Shown here: in pieces, positions 53,496 to 61,446 of the stretch
Layout: every line of letters starts with the position of its first letter
Position numbering within the stretch: position 1 is the stretch's first letter
Assembly (NCBI GenBank): GCA_965223825.1
Contig: OZ245018.1
Coordinates: forward strand, 1,612,001 to 1,676,000
Source: CAJXQU01 sp965223825
GTDB taxonomy: Bacteria; Pseudomonadota; Gammaproteobacteria; CAJXQU01
Direction of reading: 5' to 3'
Length of the DNA stretch: 64,000 nucleotides
The notes under the pieces: model-generated
Told to the model about the DNA's origin: nothing
The model's database searches: none
The model's input: the letters and a program-made list of their open reading frames with translations, nothing else
Program-made: the position numbers and the translations under genes

Positions 53496-54443
53496 TCAGA
53501 TCGCACGTTGATCGGTCACGGTCACATCGGCTGAAAATGCGCCGATCGTCGTTTTCATTTGCTCGGCCAAGTTTTTATAGAGCCCGCGATCGGGGGAGTT
53601 TGGTCGCCATGCAAGTGCATGCACGCGAAATTCATTAATACCTTGCACATCGGTCACTCTGATTACTGAATCATCGCGGATTTCAGAACGCACATACAGC
53701 GCGGGAAGAAAAGCCAAGCCCATTCCCATCACCACCATATGCCGCAAGGTATCAAGACTTGTCCCTTCATATTCGCGTCGGATTGAGGCTCCTAGACGAT
53801 CGCATAATTGGGAAATTTGACGATTAAAGAGAAAGTTTTCACCGATTGTTAATACTTCTTCACCATTAAGATCGTCCGCCGTAATAACCTCTTTCGTTGC
53901 GAGCGGATGTTCTTGTGCAATGGCCAGTTTTAGTGGTTCGCGAAAGAGTGGGGCAACGACGAGCTCACGTGAAGTTAAGGGCAGGGTAGTGAGGATGAGA
54001 TCATGACCACCTTCTTTCAGCTCATTTTCCAGATCGCGGGGTACACCCTCCCTGACATAGAGCTTCAAGTTTGCATTATCCGCATGAATTTTTGGCAGAA
54101 TTATCGGCAGCAGGTAAGGACCAACTGTTGGAGTGACACCAATACGATAAGTGCTAGTCCCTTCTCCCGTGAGTGAACTTGCCTGATTACAAAAGCTTTG
54201 CACCTCTTCTAGAATACGTCGCGCCTGGATCAGAAGTTCGCGGCCATATGGGGTGATTTTAACGCCCGTTCGCGACCGTTCGAATAAAAATAGACCGAGT
54301 GATGTTTCCAGGTTAGCTATCTGTGCTGTGAGTGAAGGTTGCGTAACATCAATCCGATCTGCGGCACGTCTGAAACTACCGGCTTCCGCAACGACTAAGA
54401 AATATCGCAGTTGTTTAATGCTCAGAGCATCTATTGTGATCAT
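53496..54443 (-). CDS. LysR family regulator, OxyR-like but without peroxidatic Cys
   Basis: The start ATG at 54443 gives 315 residues beginning MITIDALSIKQLRYFLVVAE, the normal LysR length; an earlier ATG would add 28 residues. The helix-turn-helix spans about 11-40 (SFRRAADRIDVTQPSLTAQI). The ligand domain resembles OxyR (TSLDTLRHMVVMGMG, FLPAL). The position of OxyR Cys199 is L205 here, while the second Cys is kept (C214), so peroxide sensing by a disulfide is not expected. It is divergent from the carbonic anhydrase-SulP pair and likely controls it through the shared palindrome. Confidence 0.9.
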   Translation of the reverse strand: MITIDALSIKQLRYFLVVAEAGSFRRAADRIDVTQPSLTAQIANLETSLGLFLFERSRTGVKITPYGRELLIQARRILEEVQSFCNQASSLTGEGTSTYRIGVTPTVGPYLLPIILPKIHADNANLKLYVREGVPRDLENELKEGGHDLILTTLPLTSRELVVAPLFREPLKLAIAQEHPLATKEVITADDLNGEEVLTIGENFLFNRQISQLCDRLGASIRREYEGTSLDTLRHMVVMGMGLAFLPALYVRSEIRDDSVIRVTDVQGINEFRVHALAWRPNSPDRGLYKNLAEQMKTTIGAFSADVTVTDQRAI

Positions 54444-54475
54444 GATTCGAACTCGTTCTTGATAAATATCGGTAG

Positions 54476-54496
54476 GTGATAGGATAATCCTATCAC
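54476..54496. promoter_or_regulatory. LysR-type operator palindrome ATAG-N7-CTAT
   Basis: GTGATAGGA, three bases, TCCTATCAC is a perfect 9-bp-arm palindrome in the LysR to carbonic anhydrase gap. The core ATAG-N7-CTAT equals the half-operator of OxyR and fits the general T-N11-A LysR box. It probably binds the adjacent regulator and serves both divergent promoters. Confidence 0.7.
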
Positions 54497-54591
54497 TTTT
54501 CATGTAAACCTTTGTATTTCCTTTCATGTCGTATCGTTAAGCTTAAATAAAAGCGGCTTTACTCGATCAAGATTTCTAAAAGGAGAGTGTT

Positions 54592-55260
54592 ATGGAAAAA
54601 GTTGTTAACGGTATTTTGGACTTTCAAAAACATGCGTTTAAAGAGAACAAAGATTTATTCGCAGAGTTAGCCAATGGCCAAAATCCTGACGTCTTATTTA
54701 TCACCTGTGCAGATTCGCGTATTGATCCAAATCTCGTCACACAAACACAACCGGGTGATTTATTTATATGCCGAAACGCCGGGAATATCGTGCCTCCACA
54801 TGTTCGACAAGCAGGTGGTGTAACCGCTTCAATTGAATTTGCGGTGGCTGCATTAGGTGTAAAAGACATCGTGGTTTGTGGTCACACTGATTGCGGTGCG
54901 ATGAAAGGAGCACTGACCCCTGAAGCGTTAAATTCGCTCCCTCACGTGAAAGATTGGATTGATCACTCACGAGCGGCAGTCGAGTGTGTTAAAGCCAAGC
55001 ACGGGCAAGCAACAATGAATGAATTGCTGGAAGTGACTGAGCAGAATGTCCTGCTTCAATTACAACATTTACGTACTCACCCAAGTGTGGCCGCAAAAAT
55101 AGTAAACAAAGAAGTGTCACTGCACGGTTGGGTTTATCATATAGAAAACGGTGATGTGACTTGCTACGACGAGTCCCAAGACGTTTTCATTTCAGTTCAA
55201 GAACGTTATGCAAGTCTTGTCTCATCAAATGGAAATACGGGTGATGCCGTCTCAGCGTGA
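54592..55260 (+). CDS. Beta-carbonic anhydrase
   Basis: Zinc enzyme interconverting CO2 and bicarbonate. The 222 residues have the zinc ligands C39 (TCADSR, with D41 and R43), H98 and C101 (CGHTDCGAMKG), and the family segment GDLFICRNAGNIVPPH. An AAAAGGAGAG site precedes the ATG. The SulP gene follows after 40 bp on the same strand. This pairing, with a divergent LysR gene, points to inorganic carbon supply and not to cyanate or urea metabolism. Confidence 0.95.
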   Translation: MEKVVNGILDFQKHAFKENKDLFAELANGQNPDVLFITCADSRIDPNLVTQTQPGDLFICRNAGNIVPPHVRQAGGVTASIEFAVAALGVKDIVVCGHTDCGAMKGALTPEALNSLPHVKDWIDHSRAAVECVKAKHGQATMNELLEVTEQNVLLQLQHLRTHPSVAAKIVNKEVSLHGWVYHIENGDVTCYDESQDVFISVQERYASLVSSNGNTGDAVSA

Positions 55261-55300
55261 TCTTTTTAAATCGGCTTTTTAAAGAAATACGGTAAAAAAC

Positions 55301-56950
55301 ATGAAATGGAATAGTAATCTTCGTGGTGATTTATACGGCGGTTTAACCGCTGGTATTGTTGCGTTACCGTTGGCGTTAGCCTTTGGTGAAGCATCTGGTG
55401 CTGGCCCGATCGCGGGTATTTATGGTGCAATTTTTGTTGGTTTCTTTGCATCGTTATTCGGCGGAACGGGATCGCAAATCTCGGGGCCGACCGGTCCGAT
55501 GGTCGTGGTTTTTGCTGGTGTTTTCGCTTCACTTTCGGGCGATCCGGCGCTTGTTTTCGGTACAGTAATTTTGGCGGGCCTGCTACAAATTATTTTTGGT
55601 GTTTGTAAACTTGGACAGTATATTCGGTTAGTGCCTTACCCGGTCGTTTCCGGATTTATGAGTGGCATTGGCTGTATAATAATTTTGCTTCAAGCTGCAC
55701 GTTTGTTCGGGCATGAACCCGATGGCGGTGGCACTTTTCCTGCTCTCATGGAAATCCCCCATGCAGTTTCCAATCCCAATTTTAGTGCCGTATCGATCGG
55801 TTTACTGACACTGCTGATTGTGTTTTCTTGGCCGAAAACTTGGGGCAAGCTGATCCCAGGTCCCTTAGCTGCACTGTTAATCGGGACTTTGATCAGCCTA
55901 GCGCTTCCTGCCGCGCCCATTCTTGGGGATATTCCTACTGGATTGCCATCTTTTATCTTGCCAGATGTTAGCGCCAGCGCTGCATTACTGATGCTGAAAG
56001 CGGCTTTTATTCTGGCTTTGCTGGGATCGATTGATAGCTTATTGACATCACTCGTCGCTGATAATATGACTCGGACACGTCACAATTCGAATAAAGAATT
56101 AATCGGCCAAGGCATTGGTAATATGTGTGCTGGTTTTTTTGGAGGTGTTCCTGGAGCGGGTGCGACGATGCGTACCGTCGTCAACATCCGCACTGGTGGA
56201 CGTACCCGATTATCCGGTTTAACACACAGTTTGTTACTGGTTGCTATTGTTGTAAGTCTTGCACCGCTTGCAGCGAAAATTCCACATGCTGTTCTTGCCG
56301 GTATTCTCGTGAAAGTTGGTTACGACATTATCGACTTCACCTATCTCAAGCGTGCTCATCAAGGGCCGCGTTGGGATCTGGCTCTCATGATACTTGTTCT
56401 TGGCTTAACGGTTTTCGTCGACTTGATCACTGCTGTCGCTGCGGGCGTAGTCCTAGCTTCACTGGCATTCGTTAAGCAAATTGCCGATATTCAATTGAAG
56501 TCATTTGCTGGTAAAGGTGATCAGTCTGATGATCTTAGTCAGCAAGAACGTGATCTGCTGGATCGAGCAGGAGATAAGGTCACGTTGTTTAATTTTGGGG
56601 GGCCGCTAAGCTTTGGTGCAGCGGCTGATCTTGGACATCATGTACGGGAACGGATCAAACAAAAGGTGTCAGGAGCAATTATTTTAGATTTTGCTCGAGT
56701 CCCGTTTATTGATGTATCTGCGGCCCGTGCAGTAGAAACTATAGCCAGTGATGCGAAACATGCCGGTCGGAAAGTCTTTATCAGCGGCATGAGTGAAGAA
56801 GTTAAACAAACCCTTAAGGGGTTGCATTCAGATAAAGATATTTTGCCCGATGCTTATTGCGAAAATAGGCTGGAAGCAATCACTAAGGCGGTTTCACACA
56901 CAGAAAAAACCGTGAGCAAGGTAGAAAAGCCTATGGATAGTTCGCTATGA
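55301..56950 (+). CDS. SulP family anion transporter, probable bicarbonate uptake
   Basis: The 549 residues form about 12-14 membrane segments with the SulP N-terminus RGDLYGGLTAGIVALPLALAFGEASG, the conserved FGGTGSQISGPTGPM, and NMCAGFFGGVPGAGATMRTV. A C-terminal STAS domain follows (about 430-535, ILDFARVPFIDVSAARA). Relatives move sulfate, bicarbonate or other anions. The carbonic anhydrase directly upstream makes bicarbonate likely, as known for SulP-carbonic anhydrase pairs in dissolved inorganic carbon uptake. A strong terminator follows. Confidence 0.92.
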   Translation: MKWNSNLRGDLYGGLTAGIVALPLALAFGEASGAGPIAGIYGAIFVGFFASLFGGTGSQISGPTGPMVVVFAGVFASLSGDPALVFGTVILAGLLQIIFGVCKLGQYIRLVPYPVVSGFMSGIGCIIILLQAARLFGHEPDGGGTFPALMEIPHAVSNPNFSAVSIGLLTLLIVFSWPKTWGKLIPGPLAALLIGTLISLALPAAPILGDIPTGLPSFILPDVSASAALLMLKAAFILALLGSIDSLLTSLVADNMTRTRHNSNKELIGQGIGNMCAGFFGGVPGAGATMRTVVNIRTGGRTRLSGLTHSLLLVAIVVSLAPLAAKIPHAVLAGILVKVGYDIIDFTYLKRAHQGPRWDLALMILVLGLTVFVDLITAVAAGVVLASLAFVKQIADIQLKSFAGKGDQSDDLSQQERDLLDRAGDKVTLFNFGGPLSFGAAADLGHHVRERIKQKVSGAIILDFARVPFIDVSAARAVETIASDAKHAGRKVFISGMSEEVKQTLKGLHSDKDILPDAYCENRLEAITKAVSHTEKTVSKVEKPMDSSL

Positions 56951-56990
56951 GTCTGTAAGTTAATTTAATTATGACGGGTGATTTTTTAAC

Positions 56991-57018
56991 AAAAACCGGA
57001 TCGTTTGATCCGGTTTTT
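56991..57018. terminator. Bidirectional rho-independent terminator
   Basis: AAAAACCGGATC (56991-57002), loop GTTT, GATCCGGTTTTT (57007-57018). Complementary A- and T-tracts let it stop both the SulP transcript and the convergent alcohol dehydrogenase transcript. Confidence 0.93.
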
Positions 57019-57080
57019 ACTTATACAACGATGCGAAAAAACACTTTTTGCAAAGAAGTAATGATTAAAACTTCTTTGGG

Positions 57081-58130
57081 TTACGCTGTTTGCATGGAGG
57101 CGATATCTATGACAAAACGATAATGCACATCCGATCTTTCCATACGATCATACGCCTCGTTAATTTCATCCATACGAATCATTTCACAATCCGGTAAGAT
57201 ATTTTTTTCAGCGCAAAAATCGAGCATTTCTTGTGTTTCTGCAATCCCACCAATTAGCGAGCCAGCGAGCCGTCTTCGACCAAATACAAGCGGGAATGTA
57301 TTCGGTTCATCCAACGCTCCAATCTGCCCAACCAACACCATCGTGCCATCGACATCCAGTAGAGACAGGTAGGCTGTAACATCGTGTTTGACGGGAACCG
57401 TGTCGATGATCAGATCAAATTTAGACGCTGCACTGGCCATTGCGTCTTCGTCAGTTGTTACCAGATATGCGTGCGCGCCGAGTGTTTTTGCATCCTCAGA
57501 TTTTGAATCAGTGCGCCCCATCACCGTGACTTCCGCCCCCATTCCTACAGCAAGCTTCACAGCCATGTGCCCGAGTCCTCCCAATCCAACAACACCAACT
57601 CGACTTCCTGGGCCAACGTTCCAAGTGCGAAGAGGCGAGTAGGTCGTAATGCCGGCGCAGAGCAGGGGGGCGACGCGAGATAAGTCCAAACTGTCGGAAA
57701 CGGAAAGAACAAATTCTTCACGAACAACTAATTTATTTGAATAACCGCCTTGTGTGACGTCTTCAGAGACACGATCACTTCCGCCGTAGGTTGGCGTCAT
57801 TCCTTCACGGCAATATTGTTCTTCACCGTCATCACATTGATCACACTCTTGGCAAGAATCCACCATACAGCCCACTGCAACTGTATCGCCGATCTTGTAT
57901 TTGGTTACGTCAGATCCAACATTTGTGACACGACCAACGATCTCATGCCCTGGGACTAATGGGTAAACGCTCATGCCCCAATCATTGCGTGCCATGTGCA
58001 GATCAGAATGGCATACGCCACAATAAAGAACGTCCATCGCAATATCATTGTTACGTAAGCTGCGACGTTCAAAGATATATGGCTCGAGTGTTGAGCCGGC
58101 TTTGTGTGCTGCATAGCCATGTACTTTCAT
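57081..58130 (-). CDS. Zinc-dependent NAD(P) alcohol dehydrogenase (YahK/cinnamyl type)
   Basis: Medium-chain dehydrogenase reducing aldehydes with NADPH by family analogy. The 349 residues have catalytic zinc residues C37 (CGVCHSDLH) and H62-E63 (PGHE), with the third ligand in APLLCAGITTYSPL. The structural-zinc cysteines are C93, C96, C99 and C107, and the nucleotide motif is VGLGGLGHMAVK. It is divergent from an AraC-type gene, an arrangement like yqhC-yqhD, where the regulator responds to aldehydes. Substrate is unknown. Confidence 0.93.
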   Translation of the reverse strand: MKVHGYAAHKAGSTLEPYIFERRSLRNNDIAMDVLYCGVCHSDLHMARNDWGMSVYPLVPGHEIVGRVTNVGSDVTKYKIGDTVAVGCMVDSCQECDQCDDGEEQYCREGMTPTYGGSDRVSEDVTQGGYSNKLVVREEFVLSVSDSLDLSRVAPLLCAGITTYSPLRTWNVGPGSRVGVVGLGGLGHMAVKLAVGMGAEVTVMGRTDSKSEDAKTLGAHAYLVTTDEDAMASAASKFDLIIDTVPVKHDVTAYLSLLDVDGTMVLVGQIGALDEPNTFPLVFGRRRLAGSLIGGIAETQEMLDFCAEKNILPDCEMIRMDEINEAYDRMERSDVHYRFVIDIASMQTA

Positions 58131-58324
58131 TGATGAGTCTCCTTAATTATTGAATGTGCTGAATGTGAATGATAAGTATCAATTAGGATACGATCTTGCG
58201 CAGAGTCGAGATAGCATGATTCTTGATATTTATTGCCTAATCCTATGAATTGTGGATTTGTCCACTTGCCGGGCCTTGAGAAATATTGCTATTTTGGAGA
58301 GGTTAAAAACCAAGAGATCAACTC

Positions 58325-59287
58325 ATGCTCAGTGTTAAAACAGCAGGTGAAACCCATCAAGGTACGTTCAAACAACTACAGAAAAAGCTTGCGAAAAGTA
58401 TCGAAAATCGAGTTGGAAAAGATAACCGGTTAGTCACAGAAATCCCTGCGATCACACTCCACCGTTGGGAGGCAACAACAGAACCAACAAGTTATATGCT
58501 CGCCCCTAGCATTTGCCTAATCGGCCAAGGATCAAAACGTGTCATGTTAGGTGAAGATGTGTATGTTTATGATGCAAGTCGGTTTATTGTGACGTCTATC
58601 GATCTACCTGTCGTTGCAGAAATACTTCAAGCAAGTCCTGATCATCCTTACCTTGGAATGACATACGCACTTGATCAATCAATCCTGTCTGATTTGATGG
58701 TGAACAGCCATGTTCCGATACCTGCGACCAATCCAGCGGGCAGGGGAATGGCGATCAGTAATTTGTCTATCGAACTTCTAAATGCTTTCCAACGATTGCT
58801 GGATCTGATCAATACACCAGAAGATATTCCGATCTTAGCTCCATTAATTGAGCGGGAGATCTGTTATCGGTTGTTAATCAGTGATCAAGGCGCGCGATTG
58901 CGTGAAATCGTTTCTGCGGGAAGTCGAGATTTTCAGATTGCTAAAGCCGTACACTGGTTAAAAAATCATTATGATCAAACTATTCGGATCGATGAACTTG
59001 CATCACTTAGCGGTATGAGTAGTTCAACATTTCACCAGCATTTTCGGGCTTTAACGGCAATGAGCCCATTACAATTTCAAAAACGGTTAAGGTTAAATGA
59101 AGCCAGAAGACTGATGCTAACAGAGCACAAGGATGCCGCAGCTGCCGCTTTTGAAGTCGGTTACGAAAGCCCATCACATTTTAATCGTGAATATAGCCGT
59201 CTATATGGAAACTCACCAAAGCGAGATATAACTGATCTAAAACAAATGACGGGTCTTAAACACTCTGTGAGATCTGTCGATTATTAA
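58325..59287 (+). CDS. AraC family transcriptional regulator
   Basis: The 320 residues have an N-terminal AraC_N-type domain (about 40-200, with APSICLIGQGSKRVMLGEDVY as family-typical segments). Two helix-turn-helix motifs follow at the C-terminus (DELASLSGMSSSTFHQHFRA and AAFEVGYESPSHFNREYSRL). This branch includes YqhC. It is divergent from the alcohol dehydrogenase across 194 bp, so control of that gene is likely. No palindromic operator was clear in the gap. Confidence 0.92.
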   Translation: MLSVKTAGETHQGTFKQLQKKLAKSIENRVGKDNRLVTEIPAITLHRWEATTEPTSYMLAPSICLIGQGSKRVMLGEDVYVYDASRFIVTSIDLPVVAEILQASPDHPYLGMTYALDQSILSDLMVNSHVPIPATNPAGRGMAISNLSIELLNAFQRLLDLINTPEDIPILAPLIEREICYRLLISDQGARLREIVSAGSRDFQIAKAVHWLKNHYDQTIRIDELASLSGMSSSTFHQHFRALTAMSPLQFQKRLRLNEARRLMLTEHKDAAAAAFEVGYESPSHFNREYSRLYGNSPKRDITDLKQMTGLKHSVRSVDY

Positions 59288-59410
59288 AAATAATTTTTGT
59301 TTTATTTTCAGATCATAATTCATTTGTAAGTACTGGCTCTGATTTTTAATCGCAATAAAAATGAATTGTTATTTGCAATTTTACAAAGATAACGGATAGA
59401 ATAAATCCGT

Positions 59411-59516
59411 CCTTAGGGGAGTAGTCTTCTCCTGTGAGAGAACCTGTCAACACACTTGAGCCCTCAATGGCTTATGGTAGGTTCGTACCGTTTTACGGTA
59501 TTGGCAAGACCTAAGG
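59411..59516 (+). ncRNA. yybP-ykoY manganese riboswitch aptamer
   Basis: P1 forms between CCTTAG (59411-59416) and CTAAGG (59511-59516). Between them stand the class signatures GGGGAGTAG (59416-59424), the GTCAACACAC region and GGCAAGACC (59503-59511). The position ahead of a TMEM165/GDT1-type gene is the known setting for this class, which binds Mn2+ and turns exporter genes on. Confidence 0.9.
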
Positions 59517-59562
59517 CAAGCGACAGTTCCACTGGTGGGAAGCTGTAACTTGCCTTTTGTTT
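59515..59562 (+). terminator. Riboswitch expression-platform terminator
   Basis: GGCAAG (59515-59520) pairs with CTTGCC (59549-59554), followed by TTTTGTTT. The first two bases are the last two of aptamer P1, so P1 and terminator exclude one another: ligand-stabilised P1 would favour read-through. Separately GGTGGGA (59534-59540) can pair with TCCCACC (59569-59575) beside the GGAG ribosome-binding site, a possible second layer on translation. Confidence 0.7.
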
Positions 59563-59586
59563 ATGTCATCCCACCGGAGTTTTAAT

Positions 59587-60141
59587 ATGGATATTTTCTT
59601 TATTTCAACCTTCACCGTCGCATTAGCCGAACTCGGTGACAAAACCCAGCTCCTTTCACTTTTTCTCACAACCAAGTTCCGTAATAAGTGGGCCATCATT
59701 CTTGGTATCCTTGTCGCAACGTTATTGAACCACGGTACGTCAGCTTGGTTAGGATCTTGGATCGCACAATTTTTAGAGAGCCAAGCTGGGCAATGGCTCA
59801 TAGGCAGTAGCTTTGTTGCGTTGGGTTTGTGGTTATTGATTCCCGATAAAGACGATAGCGATGACTCGGCTATGCAAAAGTATGGTGCCTTTGTCGCATC
59901 GACAGTTTTATTCTTCCTTGCCGAAATCGGCGACAAAACGCAAGTTGCGACAGTTTTGCTTGGTGCTGAGTTTGATTCTATCTTGTGGGTCACACTGGGA
60001 ACGACGTTAGGGATGCTGATCGCCAATGTTCCCGTCGTGTTTGCCGGAGATTACATCATGCAACGTATTCCGCTTAAATTAACGCGCATTCTAGCTGCGA
60101 TAAGTTTTATTGCAGTTGGGGTAATCCGGCTATTTAGCTAA
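59587..60141 (+). CDS. TMEM165/GDT1 (UPF0016) family manganese exporter, MneA-like
   Basis: The 184 residues from the ATG at 59587 (GGAG seven bases upstream) have about six helices. Both family motifs are present: ALAELGDKTQLLSLFL near the start and FLAEIGDKTQVATVLL in the second half. The two E-x-G-D-K-T motifs form the cation path. The Mn2+ riboswitch ahead supports manganese export, as for MneA of Vibrio. An ATG ten codons earlier lies inside the riboswitch platform and is unlikely. Confidence 0.92.
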   Translation: MDIFFISTFTVALAELGDKTQLLSLFLTTKFRNKWAIILGILVATLLNHGTSAWLGSWIAQFLESQAGQWLIGSSFVALGLWLLIPDKDDSDDSAMQKYGAFVASTVLFFLAEIGDKTQVATVLLGAEFDSILWVTLGTTLGMLIANVPVVFAGDYIMQRIPLKLTRILAAISFIAVGVIRLFS

Positions 60142-60200
60142 AGTGAGTAACGGGCTTAATTTAACATAATATACATTATACGCACTAAGAGCATTTAAGT

Positions 60201-60230
60201 CTGAACAGTACTTCGCGTGAAGCTGTTCAG
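60201..60230. terminator. Hairpin between convergent mneA-like gene and tatD
   Basis: CTGAACAG (60201-60208) pairs with CTGTTCAG (60223-60230), with an inner CTTC/GAAG stem. The T-tract is poor, but the strong stem sits between convergent genes. Confidence 0.6.
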
Positions 60231-60252
60231 GCTGTATGCCACATTCAATATA

Positions 60253-61050
60253 TTAATGTGTTGTGTTTGTAGTGTGCGTGAATAAATCAAAAAAGTTTTG
60301 ACTGGTAATGCTGATTACCTCATCGACTGGAAGATCGCGCAGTTCCGCGATGTACTCTGCAACGTGGCGTACATATGCAGGTTGATTCATTTTTCCGCGT
60401 TTCGGTACAGGCGCAAGATACGGTGAATCCGTTTCAATCAACATGCGTTCCATTGGAATTTTACTTGCGACATCTTGTACTTGTTGCGCATTTTTAAATG
60501 TCACAATACCTGAAAATGAAATATAGAAATCAAGATCCAACGCTTTCTTTGCTGTTTCGTAATCTTCAACAAAACAATGCATCACGCCACCACATTGATC
60601 TGCTTGATAACTTTTGAGCATTGCCATCGTGTCATCTGACGCGTCACGTGTGTGAATAATGAGCGGTTTATTGGTTTGTTTGCCTGCTTCGATATGTGTT
60701 ACGAAGCGATCTTGCTGCCAGCGCATATCACCCGTGCTACGAAAGTAATCTAATCCTGTTTCACCGATCGCGATAATTTTATCGTCCGATTTAGCAATAT
60801 TGACGATGTCTGATACGCTGGGTTCTGTTTTTAGTTCGGTATTCGGATGTATACCGATCGAGGTATAGATATTTGTATGTTTACTTGCTATCTCATTGAT
60901 AATTGAGTAATTATCCAAATCAATAGACACGCAGAGCATGTGCCCTATTCCAGCATCCCATGCATTTTGAATGATGCTATCAAGGTCGTCAGTTTGTTCG
61001 GCAATTAAGGGGAGATGGCAGTGCGAATCAACGAGTAAAGGTGCACTCAT
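60253..61050 (-). CDS. TatD family metal-dependent DNase
   Basis: The 265 residues form a TIM-barrel hydrolase with the metal motif DSHCHL at residues 8-13, TSIGIHPNTE, IGETGLDYFR, IIHTRDASDDT and the C-terminal ETDSPYLAPVPKRG. Family members are 3'-5' deoxyribonucleases; this one stands in the YcfH position of the mltG-tmk-holB operon. It begins 30 bp after pilZ on the minus strand. Confidence 0.95.
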   Translation of the reverse strand: MSAPLLVDSHCHLPLIAEQTDDLDSIIQNAWDAGIGHMLCVSIDLDNYSIINEIASKHTNIYTSIGIHPNTELKTEPSVSDIVNIAKSDDKIIAIGETGLDYFRSTGDMRWQQDRFVTHIEAGKQTNKPLIIHTRDASDDTMAMLKSYQADQCGGVMHCFVEDYETAKKALDLDFYISFSGIVTFKNAQQVQDVASKIPMERMLIETDSPYLAPVPKRGKMNQPAYVRHVAEYIAELRDLPVDEVISITSQNFFDLFTHTTNTTH

Positions 61051-61080
61051 GAAAAAGGTAACCTGAAATAAAATTAGGTT

Positions 61081-61446
61081 TTACATTGTATGAGTTTGAC
61101 GATCAGAGGCAAGTGTTCCACCGAGTTCATTTTCGATTCGTTTGCGTGTGGCGCCTTTATCCAAGCTGCTGAACTGAATACCAATGCCGGGTGTTTTACC
61201 ACCTTGTGCACCATTCGGAGTAATCCAAACCACTTTACCGGAGATCGGTAGTCGTTCCTTACTTTCCATGATCGACACCAGCATAAACACTTCATCGCCT
61301 AATTTATACGGCTTGGTCGTGGGGACAAATAACCCGCCATTATTTACATAAGGCATAAACGCGGCGTACAGCGAACTTTTATCTCGAATAGCGAGAGAAA
61401 GAATCCCTTGGCGTGCTTTTTTCTGTTCTGTAATTGTTTCCGTCAT
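61081..61446 (-). CDS. pilZ: PilZ domain protein, type IV pilus type
   Basis: From the ATG at 61446, which overlaps the holB stop as ATGA, it has 121 residues, the usual PilZ length. The domain starts GILSLAIRDKSSLYAAFMPYV and continues with GGLFVPTTKPYKLGDEVFML and GIGIQFSSLD. The c-di-GMP residues RxxxR and D/NxSxxG are not intact, as in the canonical Pseudomonas PilZ, which acts in pilus assembly without binding the nucleotide. A start five codons earlier is less likely. It sits between holB and tatD as usual. Confidence 0.93.
   Translation of the reverse strand: MTETITEQKKARQGILSLAIRDKSSLYAAFMPYVNNGGLFVPTTKPYKLGDEVFMLVSIMESKERLPISGKVVWITPNGAQGGKTPGIGIQFSSLDKGATRKRIENELGGTLASDRQTHTM

Noticed and set aside
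53496..54443. Calling the LysR regulator OxyR
   Set aside because: The peroxidatic Cys position is Leu and the neighbours are carbon uptake genes, so the name would mislead.
58233..58433. 66-codon frame before the AraC gene
   Set aside because: It overlaps the AraC start out of frame, has no ribosome-binding site and no recognisable composition.
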